64,000 bases of DNA from Streptomyces sp. 840.1 (GTDB taxonomy: Bacteria > Actinomycetota > Actinomycetes > Streptomycetales > Streptomycetaceae), in NCBI RefSeq assembly GCF_003751445.1, contig NZ_RJUU01000002.1, forward strand, positions 558,001-622,000, given 5' to 3'. The position numbers were made by a program, and so were the translations under genes. Under the pieces are notes generated by a model. The model was not told the DNA's origin and made no database searches. It saw only the letters and a list, made by a program, of their open reading frames with translations. This document shows, piece by piece, positions 10,807-19,107 of this stretch; position 1 is the first letter of the stretch, and every line of letters starts with the position of its first letter.

Positions 10807-11433
10807 ATGCGATCACATGGACACGAACACGGACATGGACACGGGCACGGTCCCTGCGGGCCGGGCGAGCGCGGACGGGGTGACTTCGAGGGGCGCCGGG
10901 CGGCCTTCGGGCAGTTCGGACCGCCGTTCGGCGGCGGGCCCTTCGGCGGTGGCCCCTTCGGGGGCGGGCGCGGCAGGGGCGGCGGCCGGGGAAGGGCACG
11001 CCGCGGTGACGTACGCGCCTCGATCCTGGCGCTGCTGAAGGACCGGCCGATGCACGGCTACGAGATGATCCAGGAGATCGGCGAGCGCAGCGGCGGGGCC
11101 TGGCGGCCCAGTCCCGGCTCGGTGTACCCGACCCTCCAGCTCCTGGAGGACGAGGGCCTGATCGTCAGTGCCAGCGAGGGCGGCAAGAAGCTGTTCACGC
11201 TGACCGACACCGGCCGCACCGAGGCGGAGTCGGGCCCCGAGGCGCCCTGGGAAGAGGCCGGCCGCGGCGTCGACTGGGAAGGCGTCAACGAGATCCGGCA
11301 GGCCGGTTTCGGCCTGATGGAGGCGTTCGGCCAGGTCTGGAAGACCGGGTCGGCCGACCAGCGCGAGAAGGCGCTCACCGTCATCAACGACGCCCGTAAG
11401 AAGCTCTACCTGATTCTCGCCGACGAGCACTGA
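10807..11433 (+). CDS. PadR family transcriptional regulator
   Basis: A 208-residue regulator. The N terminus is a histidine- and glycine-rich tail (HGHEHGHGHGHG, then repeated PFGGG), which may bind metal. Residues about 70-150 are the PadR winged helix (ILALLKDRPMHGYEMIQEI, RPSPGSVYPTLQLLEDEGLI, KLFTLTDTG). The C-terminal helices (LMEAFGQVW, ALTVINDARKKLYLIL) dimerise. The ATG follows GAAGGAG at the right distance. A perfect inverted repeat directly upstream indicates autorepression. PadR proteins usually sense phenolics or drugs; the ligand and other targets are not evident here, though PhzF is divergent. Confidence 0.9.
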   Translation: MRSHGHEHGHGHGHGPCGPGERGRGDFEGRRAAFGQFGPPFGGGPFGGGPFGGGRGRGGGRGRARRGDVRASILALLKDRPMHGYEMIQEIGERSGGAWRPSPGSVYPTLQLLEDEGLIVSASEGGKKLFTLTDTGRTEAESGPEAPWEEAGRGVDWEGVNEIRQAGFGLMEAFGQVWKTGSADQREKALTVINDARKKLYLILADEH

Positions 11434-11467
11434 GCCGGCCGGTGCGAAGACTGAGGAGCTGTAGTGC

Positions 11468-11502
11468 GAGAAGGCCCCGCGGATGTCCCGCGGGGCCTTC
11501 TC
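11468..11502. terminator. Perfect 15-bp terminator between converging genes
   Basis: GAGAAGGCCCCGCGG (11468-11482) pairs perfectly with CCGCGGGGCCTTCTC (11488-11502) around ATGTC. Located between the PadR gene and the converging SRPBCC gene, so it can end both transcripts. Confidence 0.85.
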
Positions 11503-11551
11503 GATGTCCGTGTGCGGACGGCCGGTCCGCCGGTCGCCGGTTCGCCGCGTC

Positions 11552-11983
11552 TCAGGCGACGATCAGTCCGTCCAGTTTGCGCAGCGACTCGATGAGGGCG
11601 GCGGTGGCCGAGTCCTTGAGTTTGCCGGCCATCAGGGAGACCGCGGCCCCCGTGAACTCGCCGTCGATGCGGACCGTGGTGGCGTCCCCGTCCGGCGTCA
11701 GCGCATAGCGCATCTTCAGGTTGACGCCCATCGGACCCTTTCCCGTGGTCGTCAGCAGGCGGCCTTCGTCGAGCTCGGCGATCGTCCACGTCACCTCGGC
11801 CGGGAAGCCCATGAGCTTCATGTTCTCCTCGTAGGTGCCCGCGAGCTCCAGCGTGGCCGGTCCGCCCTTGGGGAAGCTGGTGTGGGTGGCGTTCCACTCC
11901 CCGTACGTGCTGAAGTCGGTCAGCTGGGCCCAGACCTTCCCGGCCGGCGCCTCGATGCGCGCCTCTGCACTGACTTCGGCCAT
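11552..11983 (-). CDS. SRPBCC family protein (Rv0910-like)
   Basis: A 143-residue START/Bet v1-like fold protein. The family pattern is clear: EARIEAPAGKVWAQLTDFSTYGEWNATHT, then VTWTIAELDEGRLLTTTG and a final amphipathic helix (AALIESLRKLDGLIV). Members bind hydrophobic ligands. The closest annotated group I recall is the Rv0910 family, listed as a toxin in a proposed toxin-antitoxin pair, but no antitoxin-like gene lies beside it here, so that label should not be carried over. GAAGGGG precedes the ATG. Confidence 0.8.
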   Translation of the reverse strand: MAEVSAEARIEAPAGKVWAQLTDFSTYGEWNATHTSFPKGGPATLELAGTYEENMKLMGFPAEVTWTIAELDEGRLLTTTGKGPMGVNLKMRYALTPDGDATTVRIDGEFTGAAVSLMAGKLKDSATAALIESLRKLDGLIVA

Positions 11984-12044
11984 GCGACCACCCCTTCTCG
12001 ACGGGTTACGGTGTCGCGGAACGTAGCCGCAGAGCCGTGAACAT

Positions 12045-12431
12045 TCAATGCTGATGAACTGTCAGATCTATGGGTTCGGTTCCTGCCCGCCAGATCAGCG
12101 CGGAGTCGAAGCGGTCGGATGCGCGCGGATGCGGTCCGTCGTCGTGGCAGTGGAACGCCGCCCAGAACAGATCGGCGGGCAGCGCGTCGCAGGGCGCGTG
12201 GACCCGGTAGACGTAATCACGCCCGTCGAGGGCGGGCAGCGCGACCAGCCAGCTCACCTCCGGCTCCCCTCCCGCCGCCGCAACAGCGCTCCTGGCTGTG
12301 GGACGTGCGCGGGGAGGCTTCCGGTTGCTCCGGGAGCGCAAGGCAAGGCGGCGCGCGCCGATTCCCGGGATCGGACACCGGAACGGCGTGATCTCATCCG
12401 TAAGGAGGAGGAGTCGCGCTTCTGTGCCCAA
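12045..12431 (-). CDS. Hypothetical protein, possibly a decayed gene
   Basis: Not recognised. Only the last 75 residues look like protein under selection (EVSWLVALPALDGRDYVYRVH, DLFWAAFHCHDDGPHP). The first 50 residues are arginine-rich and low in complexity, as expected from a random reading of GC-rich DNA, and no ribosome binding site precedes the ATG at 12431. It may be the C-terminal remains of a longer gene, or a shorter gene with an unseen start. Confidence 0.35.
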   Translation of the reverse strand: MGTEARLLLLTDEITPFRCPIPGIGARRLALRSRSNRKPPRARPTARSAVAAAGGEPEVSWLVALPALDGRDYVYRVHAPCDALPADLFWAAFHCHDDGPHPRASDRFDSALIWRAGTEPIDLTVHQH

Positions 12432-12500
12432 CTCGGGTGGGATGCGTCAATGGGCCTCTCCGGGGACGTTCCGGCCCGTCAGGGCTGATGAGGTAGGAGT

Positions 12501-13043
12501 GTGCAGAACCGGACACCGCGGATTCCTCAGCAACCCGCACCGAACCACCGTGCCGAGACGGACGCCGAACTCACCGATGAGCTGGCCGCCGTGGTGACGG
12601 GTGCGCGCAGGCGCGCCCTCCGCGACGGCGATCAGCAGATCGACACGGCTCATCTGCTGCACTCCCTGATCGAATCCGACCCGGCGGTCCGCACCGCTTT
12701 CGACGGCGGACCGCAGCTGGCCAGGGTGCTCGGCTATCTCGTCCAGCGCAGTATCGGCTACGGGCTCCGCTGGCAGGGCGCGATCGAGGACTCCGGAGCG
12801 ATCCCGCTGGTCCCCGCCGCACCGAACGCGTCGGCCGAGGGCTGGTCGCCGGGCGCCGCAGCCGCGATGGAGGAGGCCCACCGGCGCGCGCGGCTCCTCG
12901 GCCGGGAGCGGGCCTGCGGCCTCGATCTGCTCGCCGCGCTCGCCGCGGACCGGCAGTGCCGGGCCGTCGAGGTCCTGGAGCGGGCGGGAGTGGACGCGGC
13001 GCTGCTCGCGGACCGGATCATCGGCGCCTCCGGCCAGGGCTGA
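12501..13043 (+). CDS. Clp N-terminal-domain protein
   Basis: A 180-residue protein made of two Clp_N-type repeats: ELAAVVTGARRRALRDGDQQIDTAHLLHSLIE near the start and AAAMEEAHRRARLLGRERACGLDLLAALA near the end. These are the helical repeats of ClpA/ClpC N domains that bind adaptors or substrates; there is no AAA+ ATPase module, so it is a stand-alone adaptor-like protein. GTG start at 12501 after TAGGAG. Its role may be in proteolysis or antibiotic tolerance, by inference only. Confidence 0.75.
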   Translation: MQNRTPRIPQQPAPNHRAETDAELTDELAAVVTGARRRALRDGDQQIDTAHLLHSLIESDPAVRTAFDGGPQLARVLGYLVQRSIGYGLRWQGAIEDSGAIPLVPAAPNASAEGWSPGAAAAMEEAHRRARLLGRERACGLDLLAALAADRQCRAVEVLERAGVDAALLADRIIGASGQG

Positions 13044-13175
13044 CTGTCTGAACGGGCCCGGGTCCGTCACTGCCCGGACGGGGGTGCGGGTCAGGGGTGG
13101 CGGTGACATCGGAGTGTTACCCGCGTCAGGCGTCACCGGGATGAAGCTCCTGACGGCAGCTGTCATGATGTGCCG

Positions 13176-14195
13176 ATGCACGCGTCTCAGGGGAGAAGCG
13201 CCGGCCTGGGACTCGCCCTCGCCTCGGCCTTCGCATTCGGCGGTTCCGGAGTGGCGGCCAAGCCGCTGATCGAGGCGGGGCTCGACCCGCTCCATGTGGT
13301 GTGGCTCCGGGTGGCGGGCGCCGCGCTCGTCATGCTGCCGGTGGCCTGGCACCACCGCTCACTGGTGCGGAGCCGGCCCGTGCTGCTGCTCGGCTTCGGC
13401 CTGCTCGCCGTCGCGGGCGTCCAGGCCTGCTACTTCGCGGCTATCTCGCGCATCCCGGTCGGCGTCGCGCTGCTGGTCGAATACCTCGCACCGGCTCTCG
13501 TCCTGGGCTGGGTGCGCTTCGTCCAGCGACGCCCGGTGACCCGGGCCGCCGCCGTCGGCGTGGTCCTGGCCGTGGGCGGTCTGACGTGCGTGGTCGAGGT
13601 GTGGTCCGGGCTGAGCTTCGACGCCGTCGGACTGCTGCTCGCACTCGGTGCCGCCTGCTGCCAGGTCGGCTACTTCGTCCTCTCCGCCCAGGGCAGCGGC
13701 GAACAGGCGGCCGGCGCCGAGCCGCCGCACCCGGTCGGCGTCATCGCCTACGGGCTGCTGGTCGGCGCCGTCGTCCTCACCGCGGTGGCCAGGCCGTGGG
13801 GCATGGACTGGTCCCTGCTCGGCGGGAACACGGTCATGAACGGCACGGATGTGCCCGCCTGGCTGCTGCTCGTCTGGATCGTGCTGCTCGCCACCGTCAT
13901 CGCGTACGTCACCGGCGTCGTCTCGGTGCGGCTGCTCTCCCCGGCGGTCGCGGGCGTCGTCGCCTGTCTGGAAGCGGTCATCGCGACCGTGCTCGCCTGG
14001 GTGCTGCTCGGGGAACACCTGGCGGCCCCGCAGCTCATCGGCGGGTTCCTGGTGCTGTTCGGCGCCTTCATCGCGCAGTCCTCGACACCGAAGGCACCCT
14101 CGGGGCCCCTCGCTTCGGGGTCCGTCGCTTCAGGGCCGGGCGGTGAGCTCGCCGGGACCGAGGGGGAGTTGTCCGCGGACCGTGCCGCCTCGTAG
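13176..14195 (+). CDS. EamA/DMT family transporter
   Basis: A 339-residue inner membrane protein with about ten hydrophobic segments in two EamA repeats (GLGLALASAFAFGGSGVAAKPL; later AYVTGVVSVRLLSPAVAGVVAC and EAVIATVLAWVLLGEHL). The second repeat has the typical E(A/P)-V-xA-xxLAWLxLGE signature. The family exports metabolites or amino acids. ATG at 13176 is preferred to the GTG two codons earlier. No Shine-Dalgarno sequence is seen, so the transcript may be leaderless. The hydrophilic tail (about 30 residues) is repetitive. First of three DMT genes in 6 kb. Confidence 0.85.
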   Translation: MHASQGRSAGLGLALASAFAFGGSGVAAKPLIEAGLDPLHVVWLRVAGAALVMLPVAWHHRSLVRSRPVLLLGFGLLAVAGVQACYFAAISRIPVGVALLVEYLAPALVLGWVRFVQRRPVTRAAAVGVVLAVGGLTCVVEVWSGLSFDAVGLLLALGAACCQVGYFVLSAQGSGEQAAGAEPPHPVGVIAYGLLVGAVVLTAVARPWGMDWSLLGGNTVMNGTDVPAWLLLVWIVLLATVIAYVTGVVSVRLLSPAVAGVVACLEAVIATVLAWVLLGEHLAAPQLIGGFLVLFGAFIAQSSTPKAPSGPLASGSVASGPGGELAGTEGELSADRAAS

Positions 14196-14198
14196 TGT
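14169..14198 (+). promoter_or_regulatory. Promoter for leaderless micro-ORF and EamA gene
   Basis: TTGTCC (14169-14174), 18-base spacer, TAGTGT (14193-14198). The -10 ends seven bases before an ATG, so transcription would start at or next to that ATG. The promoter overlaps the end of the preceding EamA gene. Confidence 0.55.
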
Positions 14199-14205
14199 GG
14201 CGATC

Positions 14206-14241
14206 ATGCATCTGACCGTACTTCCGCCTCCCGTCGCTTAG
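14206..14241 (+). CDS. Putative leaderless leader peptide MHLTVLPPPVA
   Basis: An 11-codon ORF (ATG to TAG) that begins seven bases after a -10-like TAGTGT, so it could be read from a leaderless transcript. It has three consecutive prolines (PPP), a ribosome-slowing sequence that normally needs EF-P. It ends 106 bases before the GTG of the second EamA gene, and the RNA between can form competing stems. The arrangement suggests translation-dependent attenuation of the transporter gene. This is a sequence-based proposal only. Confidence 0.4.
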   Translation: MHLTVLPPPVA

Positions 14242-14261
14242 CGCGGGCGGCCACCTCTGAC

Positions 14262-14340
14262 GAAGACCGGGCTCGGGCAGTCCCCGAGCGGTTCGTCGCT
14301 GCCCGCGTGCGGAGCGACCACCTTCCCGTCTTCCTTGGAG
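14262..14340 (+). promoter_or_regulatory. Structured leader before the second EamA gene
   Basis: GAAGACCGGG (14262-14271) can pair with CCCGTCTTC (14325-14333) with one bulge, bringing the stem within four bases of the GGAG ribosome binding site (14337-14340). Inside are GCTCGGG/CCCGAGC and GTCGCT/AGCGAC stems. The layout would allow the preceding micro-ORF to alter access to the start. Confidence 0.35.
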
Positions 14341-14347
14341 AAGTCAC

Positions 14348-15304
14348 GTGTCGAATCCTGCTTCCGGCCTGTCCACCGGGCGGAGCCTGTGCTATTTGAT
14401 CATCGCCGGAGTGGCCTGGGGTACGGCCGGTGCCGCCGCCTCACTGATCTACGAGGCCAGTGATCTCGGCCCTCTCGCGCTGTCGTTCTGGCGCTGCGCG
14501 GGCGGCCTCGTACTCCTGCTCGGCGCGCTGGCGCTACGGCCCGCCCGGCCTGCCGTCGCTGCCGAGCCCCGCCGTCGCCGGATGCTGCGCACCGTCGGTA
14601 CCGGTGCGGGGCTCACCGTCTTCCAGACCGCCTACTTCGCCGCGGTCCAGGTCACCGGCCTCGCCGTCGGGACCGTCGTCACACTCGGGGCGGGCCCCGT
14701 CCTCATCGCCGTGGGTGCCCGGCTCACCATGGGCGAGCGGCTGGGCGGCGGCGGTATCGCCGCGGTGGCGGGCGCGCTGGCCGGGCTCGCCGTGCTGGTG
14801 CTCGGCGGCGACGCCGGCACGGTGCGGCCCGCCGGGATCGCGCTGGCCCTGCTCTCCGCGGCGGGATACGCGTCGCTCACCCTGCTGACCCGGTGGCTCG
14901 GCCGGGACGGCGGCGGCACCGACGCGCTCGCCACGAGCGCCTGGGCGTTCGCCGTCGCGTCGGTGCTGCTGCTGCCGATGGCGGCCGGTGAGGGAATCGT
15001 GCCGGGGACCGCGCACCCGCTTCAGGTGGTGGTCCTCATGGCGTATGTCGCCGCGATCTCGACCGCACTCGCCTACGCGCTCTACTTCGCGGGCGCCGCG
15101 GTGGTGCGCGCCGCGACCGTCTCGGTGATCATGCTTCTCGAACCGGTGAGCGCGGCGGCGATCGCCGTCGTGGTGCTCCGCGAGGAGCTCACCGCGGCCA
15201 CCGTCGCCGGGACCCTGCTGCTGCTCACCGCGGTGGCCGGACTCGCGGTGACCGAGACCCGCGACGCCGCGAACGCCCGCCGGGAAGCGGCCGCCCACGC
15301 CTGA
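14348..15304 (+). CDS. EamA/DMT family transporter
   Basis: A 318-residue membrane protein with ten predicted segments and two EamA repeats ([20 protein letters not shown]; then [19 protein letters not shown] and [19 protein letters not shown]). RhtA-like members export amino acids; the substrate here is unknown. GTG start at 14348 with GGAG seven bases upstream. Preceded by a possible leader peptide and structured leader, and followed by a GC-rich hairpin. It differs in sequence from the other two DMT genes nearby, so these are not recent duplicates. Confidence 0.85.
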   Translation: MSNPASGLSTGRSLCYLIIAGVAWGTAGAAASLIYEASDLGPLALSFWRCAGGLVLLLGALALRPARPAVAAEPRRRRMLRTVGTGAGLTVFQTAYFAAVQVTGLAVGTVVTLGAGPVLIAVGARLTMGERLGGGGIAAVAGALAGLAVLVLGGDAGTVRPAGIALALLSAAGYASLTLLTRWLGRDGGGTDALATSAWAFAVASVLLLPMAAGEGIVPGTAHPLQVVVLMAYVAAISTALAYALYFAGAAVVRAATVSVIMLLEPVSAAAIAVVVLREELTAATVAGTLLLLTAVAGLAVTETRDAANARREAAAHA

Positions 15305-15312
15305 CCGAGGGT

Positions 15313-15347
15313 GGCGGGCCGGGTCGCTTCCGATGGGCCGGCCCGCC
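15313..15347. terminator. Terminator hairpin between converging genes
   Basis: GGCGGGCCGG (15313-15322) pairs with CCGGCCCGCC (15338-15347). It lies nine bases after the EamA stop and 13 bases past the stop of the converging PNPOx gene. Confidence 0.65.
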
Positions 15348-15359
15348 GCTCCGGGTGCT

Positions 15360-16055
15360 TCAGAGGGCCTCGATGTAATCCGGCACCGTGATGGCGGGAT
15401 CGAGGTCCGCCGCGGGGACGGGGGCGGCGAACCCCTGCGTGAGCGGGACTACGCCCGTCCAGTGGGGCAGTGCGAGGTCTTCGGGTTCGTCGTTCGGACC
15501 GCCGGTGCGGACCTTGGCGGACACCTCCCGCAGATCCAGCCGGAGCACGGCGGTGGCGGCCAGTTCCTTCTCGTTGGCCGGCCGTGAGTCCCGTGAGCGC
15601 CCCGGAACCACCTGTTCCACGATCGCGTCGAGCGCGGTGCGCCGCTCCTCGGGGTCCGTCACCGCGTACGCGGTCCCGTGGACGACCACCGAGCGGTAGT
15701 TGAGCGAGTGGTGGAAGGCGGAGCGGGCCAGTACCAGCCCGTCGACATGCGTCACGGTCAGGCACACGGCGAGTCCGTCGGAACTCCCGCCCGCCGTCCG
15801 CAGCGGCCGGGAGCCGGTTGAGCCGTGTACGTAGAGCCGCTCGCCGATCCGGCCGAACAGCGTAGGCAGGACGACGGGTGCGCCGTCGCGCACGAAGCCG
15901 AGATGACAGACGTAGGCCTCGTCGAGTATCGAGTGGATCTGCTCGCGGTCGTACGCGGCCCGTTCACGTGAGCGCGTCGGGACCGTGCGGCCGGTCGGTT
16001 CGTAGGCGGCTGCGGCGTCCGGGCCCGTGGTCTGCGGCGGTTGGGTGTCCGGCAT
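15360..16055 (-). CDS. Pyridoxamine 5'-phosphate oxidase family (FMN-binding split barrel) protein
   Basis: A 231-residue flavin split-barrel protein (PNPOx-like, Pfam FMN-binding or pyridoxamine oxidase group). Motifs: AYVCHLGFVRDGAPVVLPTLF, ERLYVHGSTGSRPLR and FHHSLNYRSVVVHG. It lies back to back with a MocR/PdxR-type regulator across a 12-bp palindrome, a common arrangement in which the regulator controls the neighbour; this hints at a role linked to vitamin B6 or flavin redox, by inference. ATG at 16055 is preferred because GGAG lies six bases upstream; ATG at 16067 abuts the palindrome. Confidence 0.8.
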   Translation of the reverse strand: MPDTQPPQTTGPDAAAAYEPTGRTVPTRSRERAAYDREQIHSILDEAYVCHLGFVRDGAPVVLPTLFGRIGERLYVHGSTGSRPLRTAGGSSDGLAVCLTVTHVDGLVLARSAFHHSLNYRSVVVHGTAYAVTDPEERRTALDAIVEQVVPGRSRDSRPANEKELAATAVLRLDLREVSAKVRTGGPNDEPEDLALPHWTGVVPLTQGFAAPVPAADLDPAITVPDYIEAL

Positions 16056-16067
16056 TGCGTACTCCAT

Positions 16068-16079
16068 TGCACTAGTGCA
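16068..16079. promoter_or_regulatory. Perfect palindromic operator TGCACTAGTGCA
   Basis: A perfect 12-bp palindrome in the 35-base gap between two divergent genes. It overlaps the likely promoter of the regulator gene (CATACT or TACTGT -10 just right of it, 5-7 bases before the GTG), so it is the probable autoregulatory site of the MocR-type protein. Confidence 0.6.
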
Positions 16080-16090
16080 TACTGTTGTTT

Positions 16091-17422
16091 GTGCTAGGAG
16101 AGTATCGGATCACCGGACGGCGTGCATCAGAAATTGCCGCCAGCGTGGAGCGGGCGGTCGGCTCGGGGGAGCTGGCCCCCGGTCAAGTGCTGCCACCCAT
16201 GCGGGAGTTGGCGACACTGCTGGAGGTGAATCCCAATACGGTTGCGGCCGCCTACCGCACCCTGCGCGAGCGCGGGGTGATCGAGACGGCTGGGCGCAGG
16301 GGGAGCCGGGTCCGGCCGCGCCCAGCGAGCACTGCGCGCGGATCGCTGCGGATCGAGGCGCCGCCCGGCGCGCGGGATCTGGGTACGGGGGATCCGGATC
16401 CGGCGCTGCTGCCCGCCCTCGGCGAGGCGTTCGCGGCGGTCACCGAGGCGTATGCGCAGGCGCCCGGGATGTACGCGCAGGCGCCCGTGGACCCGGAGTT
16501 CGCCGCGCTCGCCCGGAGCGCGTTCGACGCGGACGGGGTTCCGGCCGGGCCGGTGATCGCCACCTCGGGCTCGCTCGACGCGATCGAGCGGGTGCTGAGT
16601 GCCCACCTCAGACCGGGTGACGCGGTCGCCGTCGAGGATCCGGGCTGGGGCAGCCTGCTGGATCTCGTGCCCGCGCTGGGGATGCGCCCCGTCCCCGTGG
16701 CGCTCGACGATGACGGCCCGCTGCCGGACGCTCTCGACGCGGCGCTGCGAGCGGGCGCCCGTGCGGTCGTCGTGACGGGCCGGGCGCAGAATCCGACCGG
16801 GGCCGCGATCGGTGCCGGACGCGCGGCCGAACTGCGCGCGGTGCTCGCCGGCCACCGGGGCGTCCTGCTGATCGAGGACGACCACGGGCACGCCATCGTG
16901 GACCTGCCGCTGCACACCCTGGCGGGCGCCACGGACCGCTGGGCGGTCGTGCGTTCGGTGGCCAAGGCGTACGGGCCGGACCTGCGGGTCGCCGTGCTGA
17001 CGGGTGACGCCGTCACGGCCGACCGGGTGTCGGGGCGGCAGCGGCTGGGGCCCGGCTGGGTCAGCAAGCTGCTGCAGCGGGCGATGGTGCACCTGTGGAC
17101 CACGGGCGCCGTCGATCCGCGCGAGGTGGCCCGGTCGTACGCGGTTCGCCGGGATGCGCTCGTGCGGGCGCTCGCGGCCCGGGGGGTCGAGGCGCACGGC
17201 CGGAGCGGGATGAACGTCTGGGTTCCGGTGAGCGACGAGACCGGGGCCGTGGCGCGGTTGCTGCACGCGGGGTGGGCGGTGGCGCCAGGCGCCCGGTTCC
17301 GGCTGTCCGCGCCCCAGGGCATCCGGATCACCGTCTCCCCGCTCGTCGACGCGGACATCGGGCCGCTGGCGGACGCGGTGGCGGCAGCGGCGGGCCCCGC
17401 CAGGCCGCTGAGCTACGGCTGA
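16091..17422 (+). CDS. MocR-type GntR/aminotransferase regulator
   Basis: A 443-residue fusion. Residues about 1-70 are a GntR winged helix (RRASEIAASVERAVGSGEL, VLPPMRELATLLEVNPNTVAAAYRTLRERGVIE). The rest is a fold-type I aminotransferase domain (SGSLDAIERVLSAHLRPGD, TGRAQNPTGAAIGAGRA, LLIEDDHGHAIVD, VRSVAKAYGPDLRVAVL) with the PLP lysine in SVAKAYGPDLR. Such proteins sense PLP or an amino acid. GTG at 16091 is chosen; an upstream TTG at 16085 is possible. There is no Shine-Dalgarno, so the mRNA is probably leaderless. It likely controls itself and the divergent PNPOx gene. Confidence 0.85.
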   Translation: MLGEYRITGRRASEIAASVERAVGSGELAPGQVLPPMRELATLLEVNPNTVAAAYRTLRERGVIETAGRRGSRVRPRPASTARGSLRIEAPPGARDLGTGDPDPALLPALGEAFAAVTEAYAQAPGMYAQAPVDPEFAALARSAFDADGVPAGPVIATSGSLDAIERVLSAHLRPGDAVAVEDPGWGSLLDLVPALGMRPVPVALDDDGPLPDALDAALRAGARAVVVTGRAQNPTGAAIGAGRAAELRAVLAGHRGVLLIEDDHGHAIVDLPLHTLAGATDRWAVVRSVAKAYGPDLRVAVLTGDAVTADRVSGRQRLGPGWVSKLLQRAMVHLWTTGAVDPREVARSYAVRRDALVRALAARGVEAHGRSGMNVWVPVSDETGAVARLLHAGWAVAPGARFRLSAPQGIRITVSPLVDADIGPLADAVAAAAGPARPLSYG

Positions 17423-17693
17423 CCGGCCGTCGAGCTACGGCTGAGCCTGTCCGTTCCTCGGTCGTGCGACAGGCGGTGGCGAGCTGACGGAGGCGGGCTG
17501 ACGGACGCGGCGCGGGAGCGGGCGGAGCCCCGGAGTGGCCGGCAGGGGCGGGCATGACCGCGTTCCGGGGTGCCCGTGCCGGCTGTGGGCGGCGGTCCGG
17601 GGTGCGGATCGTCCGGCGGAGTCGTTCCGCCGATGAGTTCACCGTCGTCGAACGGTCTACCCATCGACACGACCGTTCTCGACAGGAGTGCCC

Positions 17694-18062
17694 ATGTCCA
17701 CCATCCAGCCAGTGATCATCACTGCCGACCCGGAGGGCCTGGCCGGCTTCTACAGGAAACTGTTCGGCGCCGAGCAGATCTTCCGGGTACCGGAGGAAGG
17801 CCCGGCCTTCTACCTCGGCCTGCGCATCGGCGACACCGACCTCGGGCTGGTGGCCGGGACGGACCCGGAGACCGGGGCGGCGCCGCGGATGCTGCTCAGC
17901 ATCGGTGTCGACGACGTCGACGAGACGCTCGGCCGGGTGGCGGCGCTGGGCGGCTCGGTCGCCGGCAGTCCGAACGACATGCCGTGGGGACAGCGCGTCG
18001 CCCACATCCAGGACCCCGACGGCAACCCGGTGAACCTCACCAGGCCGATCCCGGCTCAGTGA
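17694..18062 (+). CDS. VOC family protein (glyoxalase/bleomycin-resistance fold)
   Basis: A 122-residue protein with two beta-alpha-beta-beta-beta modules: PVIITADPEGLAGFYRKLFG and MLLSIGVDDVDETLGRVAALGG, ending HIQDPDGNPVNL, the classic end of the VOC fold. It may be a dioxygenase, a glyoxalase-like enzyme or an antibiotic-binding protein; sequence alone does not say. AGGAG (17684-17688) precedes the ATG at 17694. Its stop overlaps the stop of the converging DMT gene by seven bases. The 270 bases upstream contain no gene that I can see. Confidence 0.8.
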   Translation: MSTIQPVIITADPEGLAGFYRKLFGAEQIFRVPEEGPAFYLGLRIGDTDLGLVAGTDPETGAAPRMLLSIGVDDVDETLGRVAALGGSVAGSPNDMPWGQRVAHIQDPDGNPVNLTRPIPAQ

Positions 18063-19078
18063 CGCCGCTCCGGGACGCTTGCGCCGGTCGCGGCGGGTGC
18101 GGCTCTGCGGGCCCGGGGCCGGCTCTGGGTCAGTGCGGCCCCCGCCAGGACCACGAGGGCGCCGACCGGGGTGTTCCAGTTCAGCTGTTCGCCCAGCACG
18201 GTGACCCCGGCGGCGGTGGCGATCACCGGAATGAAATAGGTGACCATCTGGGCGGTCGTCGGGCCGACCTCGGTGACCAGCCCGTACTGGAGGAGCACCG
18301 CGAGCCCTGTGCCCAGGGCTCCCAGGGCGGCCACGGCCAGGGTCGGCAGCAGCGGAAATGCTTTCGGAGCGGCGGTGAACAGCGGAGTGATCAGGGCCAG
18401 TTGCACGGTGCCCAGGAAGAGCTGGCCGCCCGTGAGCGCGAGGGCCGATGAGTCGCTGCCCGCCAGCGTCCGGCGGACGTAGATCCAGCCGACCGGGTAG
18501 CTGAGGGAGGCCAGCAGCGCCATCGCCGTACCGGTGAGGTCCAGGCCGGAGAAGCCCTGCCAGGCGCCCAGCACGGTCAGCACCCCGAGGAACCCGAGCC
18601 CCAGGCCCGCCACCCGGCGGCGGGTCGGCCGGTCCTCCGAGAGCGCGACCAGCGACAGTGCCATGCCCCACAGCGGTGAGGTCGCGTTGCAGATCCCGGC
18701 CAGCGTCGAGGGAATGGTCAGCTCGGCGTAGGCGAAGAGCGAGAACGGCAGCGCGTTGAGGAAGAAGGCGGCGACGGCCAGATGACCCCAGGTGCGGGCG
18801 GTCCGCGGCAGCCGCTCCCGCTTCACCGCCATGGCCACGGCCAGTACCGCCGTGCCCGACAGCAGTCGGCCCAGGGTCACCTGGAACGGCGCGTACCCGT
18901 CGGTGCCGACCTTGATCAGGAGAAAGCTGAAACCCCAGATGAGCGAGAGCGCCGCGAACCGCAGCCGCCAGTCCAGGGCCGGGCGGGGGACGGGCGCCCC
19001 TGCTGCGGGAGCCGTCGTGGACGGCGTCGCGGGAGGCGATTCGGGGGATACCGGCGGCGGTGCGGGCGGTGCGCTCAT
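18056..19078 (-). CDS. EamA/DMT family transporter
   Basis: A 340-residue membrane protein. A Pro/Ala-rich cytoplasmic tail of about 40 residues precedes ten hydrophobic segments (LRFAALSLIWGFSFLLIKVG; NATSPLWGMALSLVAL; VTYFIPVIATAAGVTVLGEQL). The GEQL end of the second repeat is typical of YdcZ/EamA carriers. It is divergent from a LysR gene with a shared inverted repeat between them, so the LysR protein probably controls it. ATG at 19078 (MSAPPAPP). Substrate unknown. Confidence 0.85.
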   Translation of the reverse strand: MSAPPAPPPVSPESPPATPSTTAPAAGAPVPRPALDWRLRFAALSLIWGFSFLLIKVGTDGYAPFQVTLGRLLSGTAVLAVAMAVKRERLPRTARTWGHLAVAAFFLNALPFSLFAYAELTIPSTLAGICNATSPLWGMALSLVALSEDRPTRRRVAGLGLGFLGVLTVLGAWQGFSGLDLTGTAMALLASLSYPVGWIYVRRTLAGSDSSALALTGGQLFLGTVQLALITPLFTAAPKAFPLLPTLAVAALGALGTGLAVLLQYGLVTEVGPTTAQMVTYFIPVIATAAGVTVLGEQLNWNTPVGALVVLAGAALTQSRPRARRAAPAATGASVPERRH

Positions 19079-19107
19079 GGGCCAACGATGACGAAAGCGA
19101 TCTCGTA

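Noticed and set aside
11552..11983. Toxin-antitoxin module based on Rv0910-like SRPBCC protein
   Set aside because: No antitoxin-like partner gene is adjacent, so only the fold is reported.
17423..17693. Minus-strand frame 17413-17670 (MSMGRPFDDGELIGGTTPP) as a gene
   Set aside because: Mostly Pro/Arg/Gly low complexity, no ribosome site, and it overlaps the end of the MocR gene.
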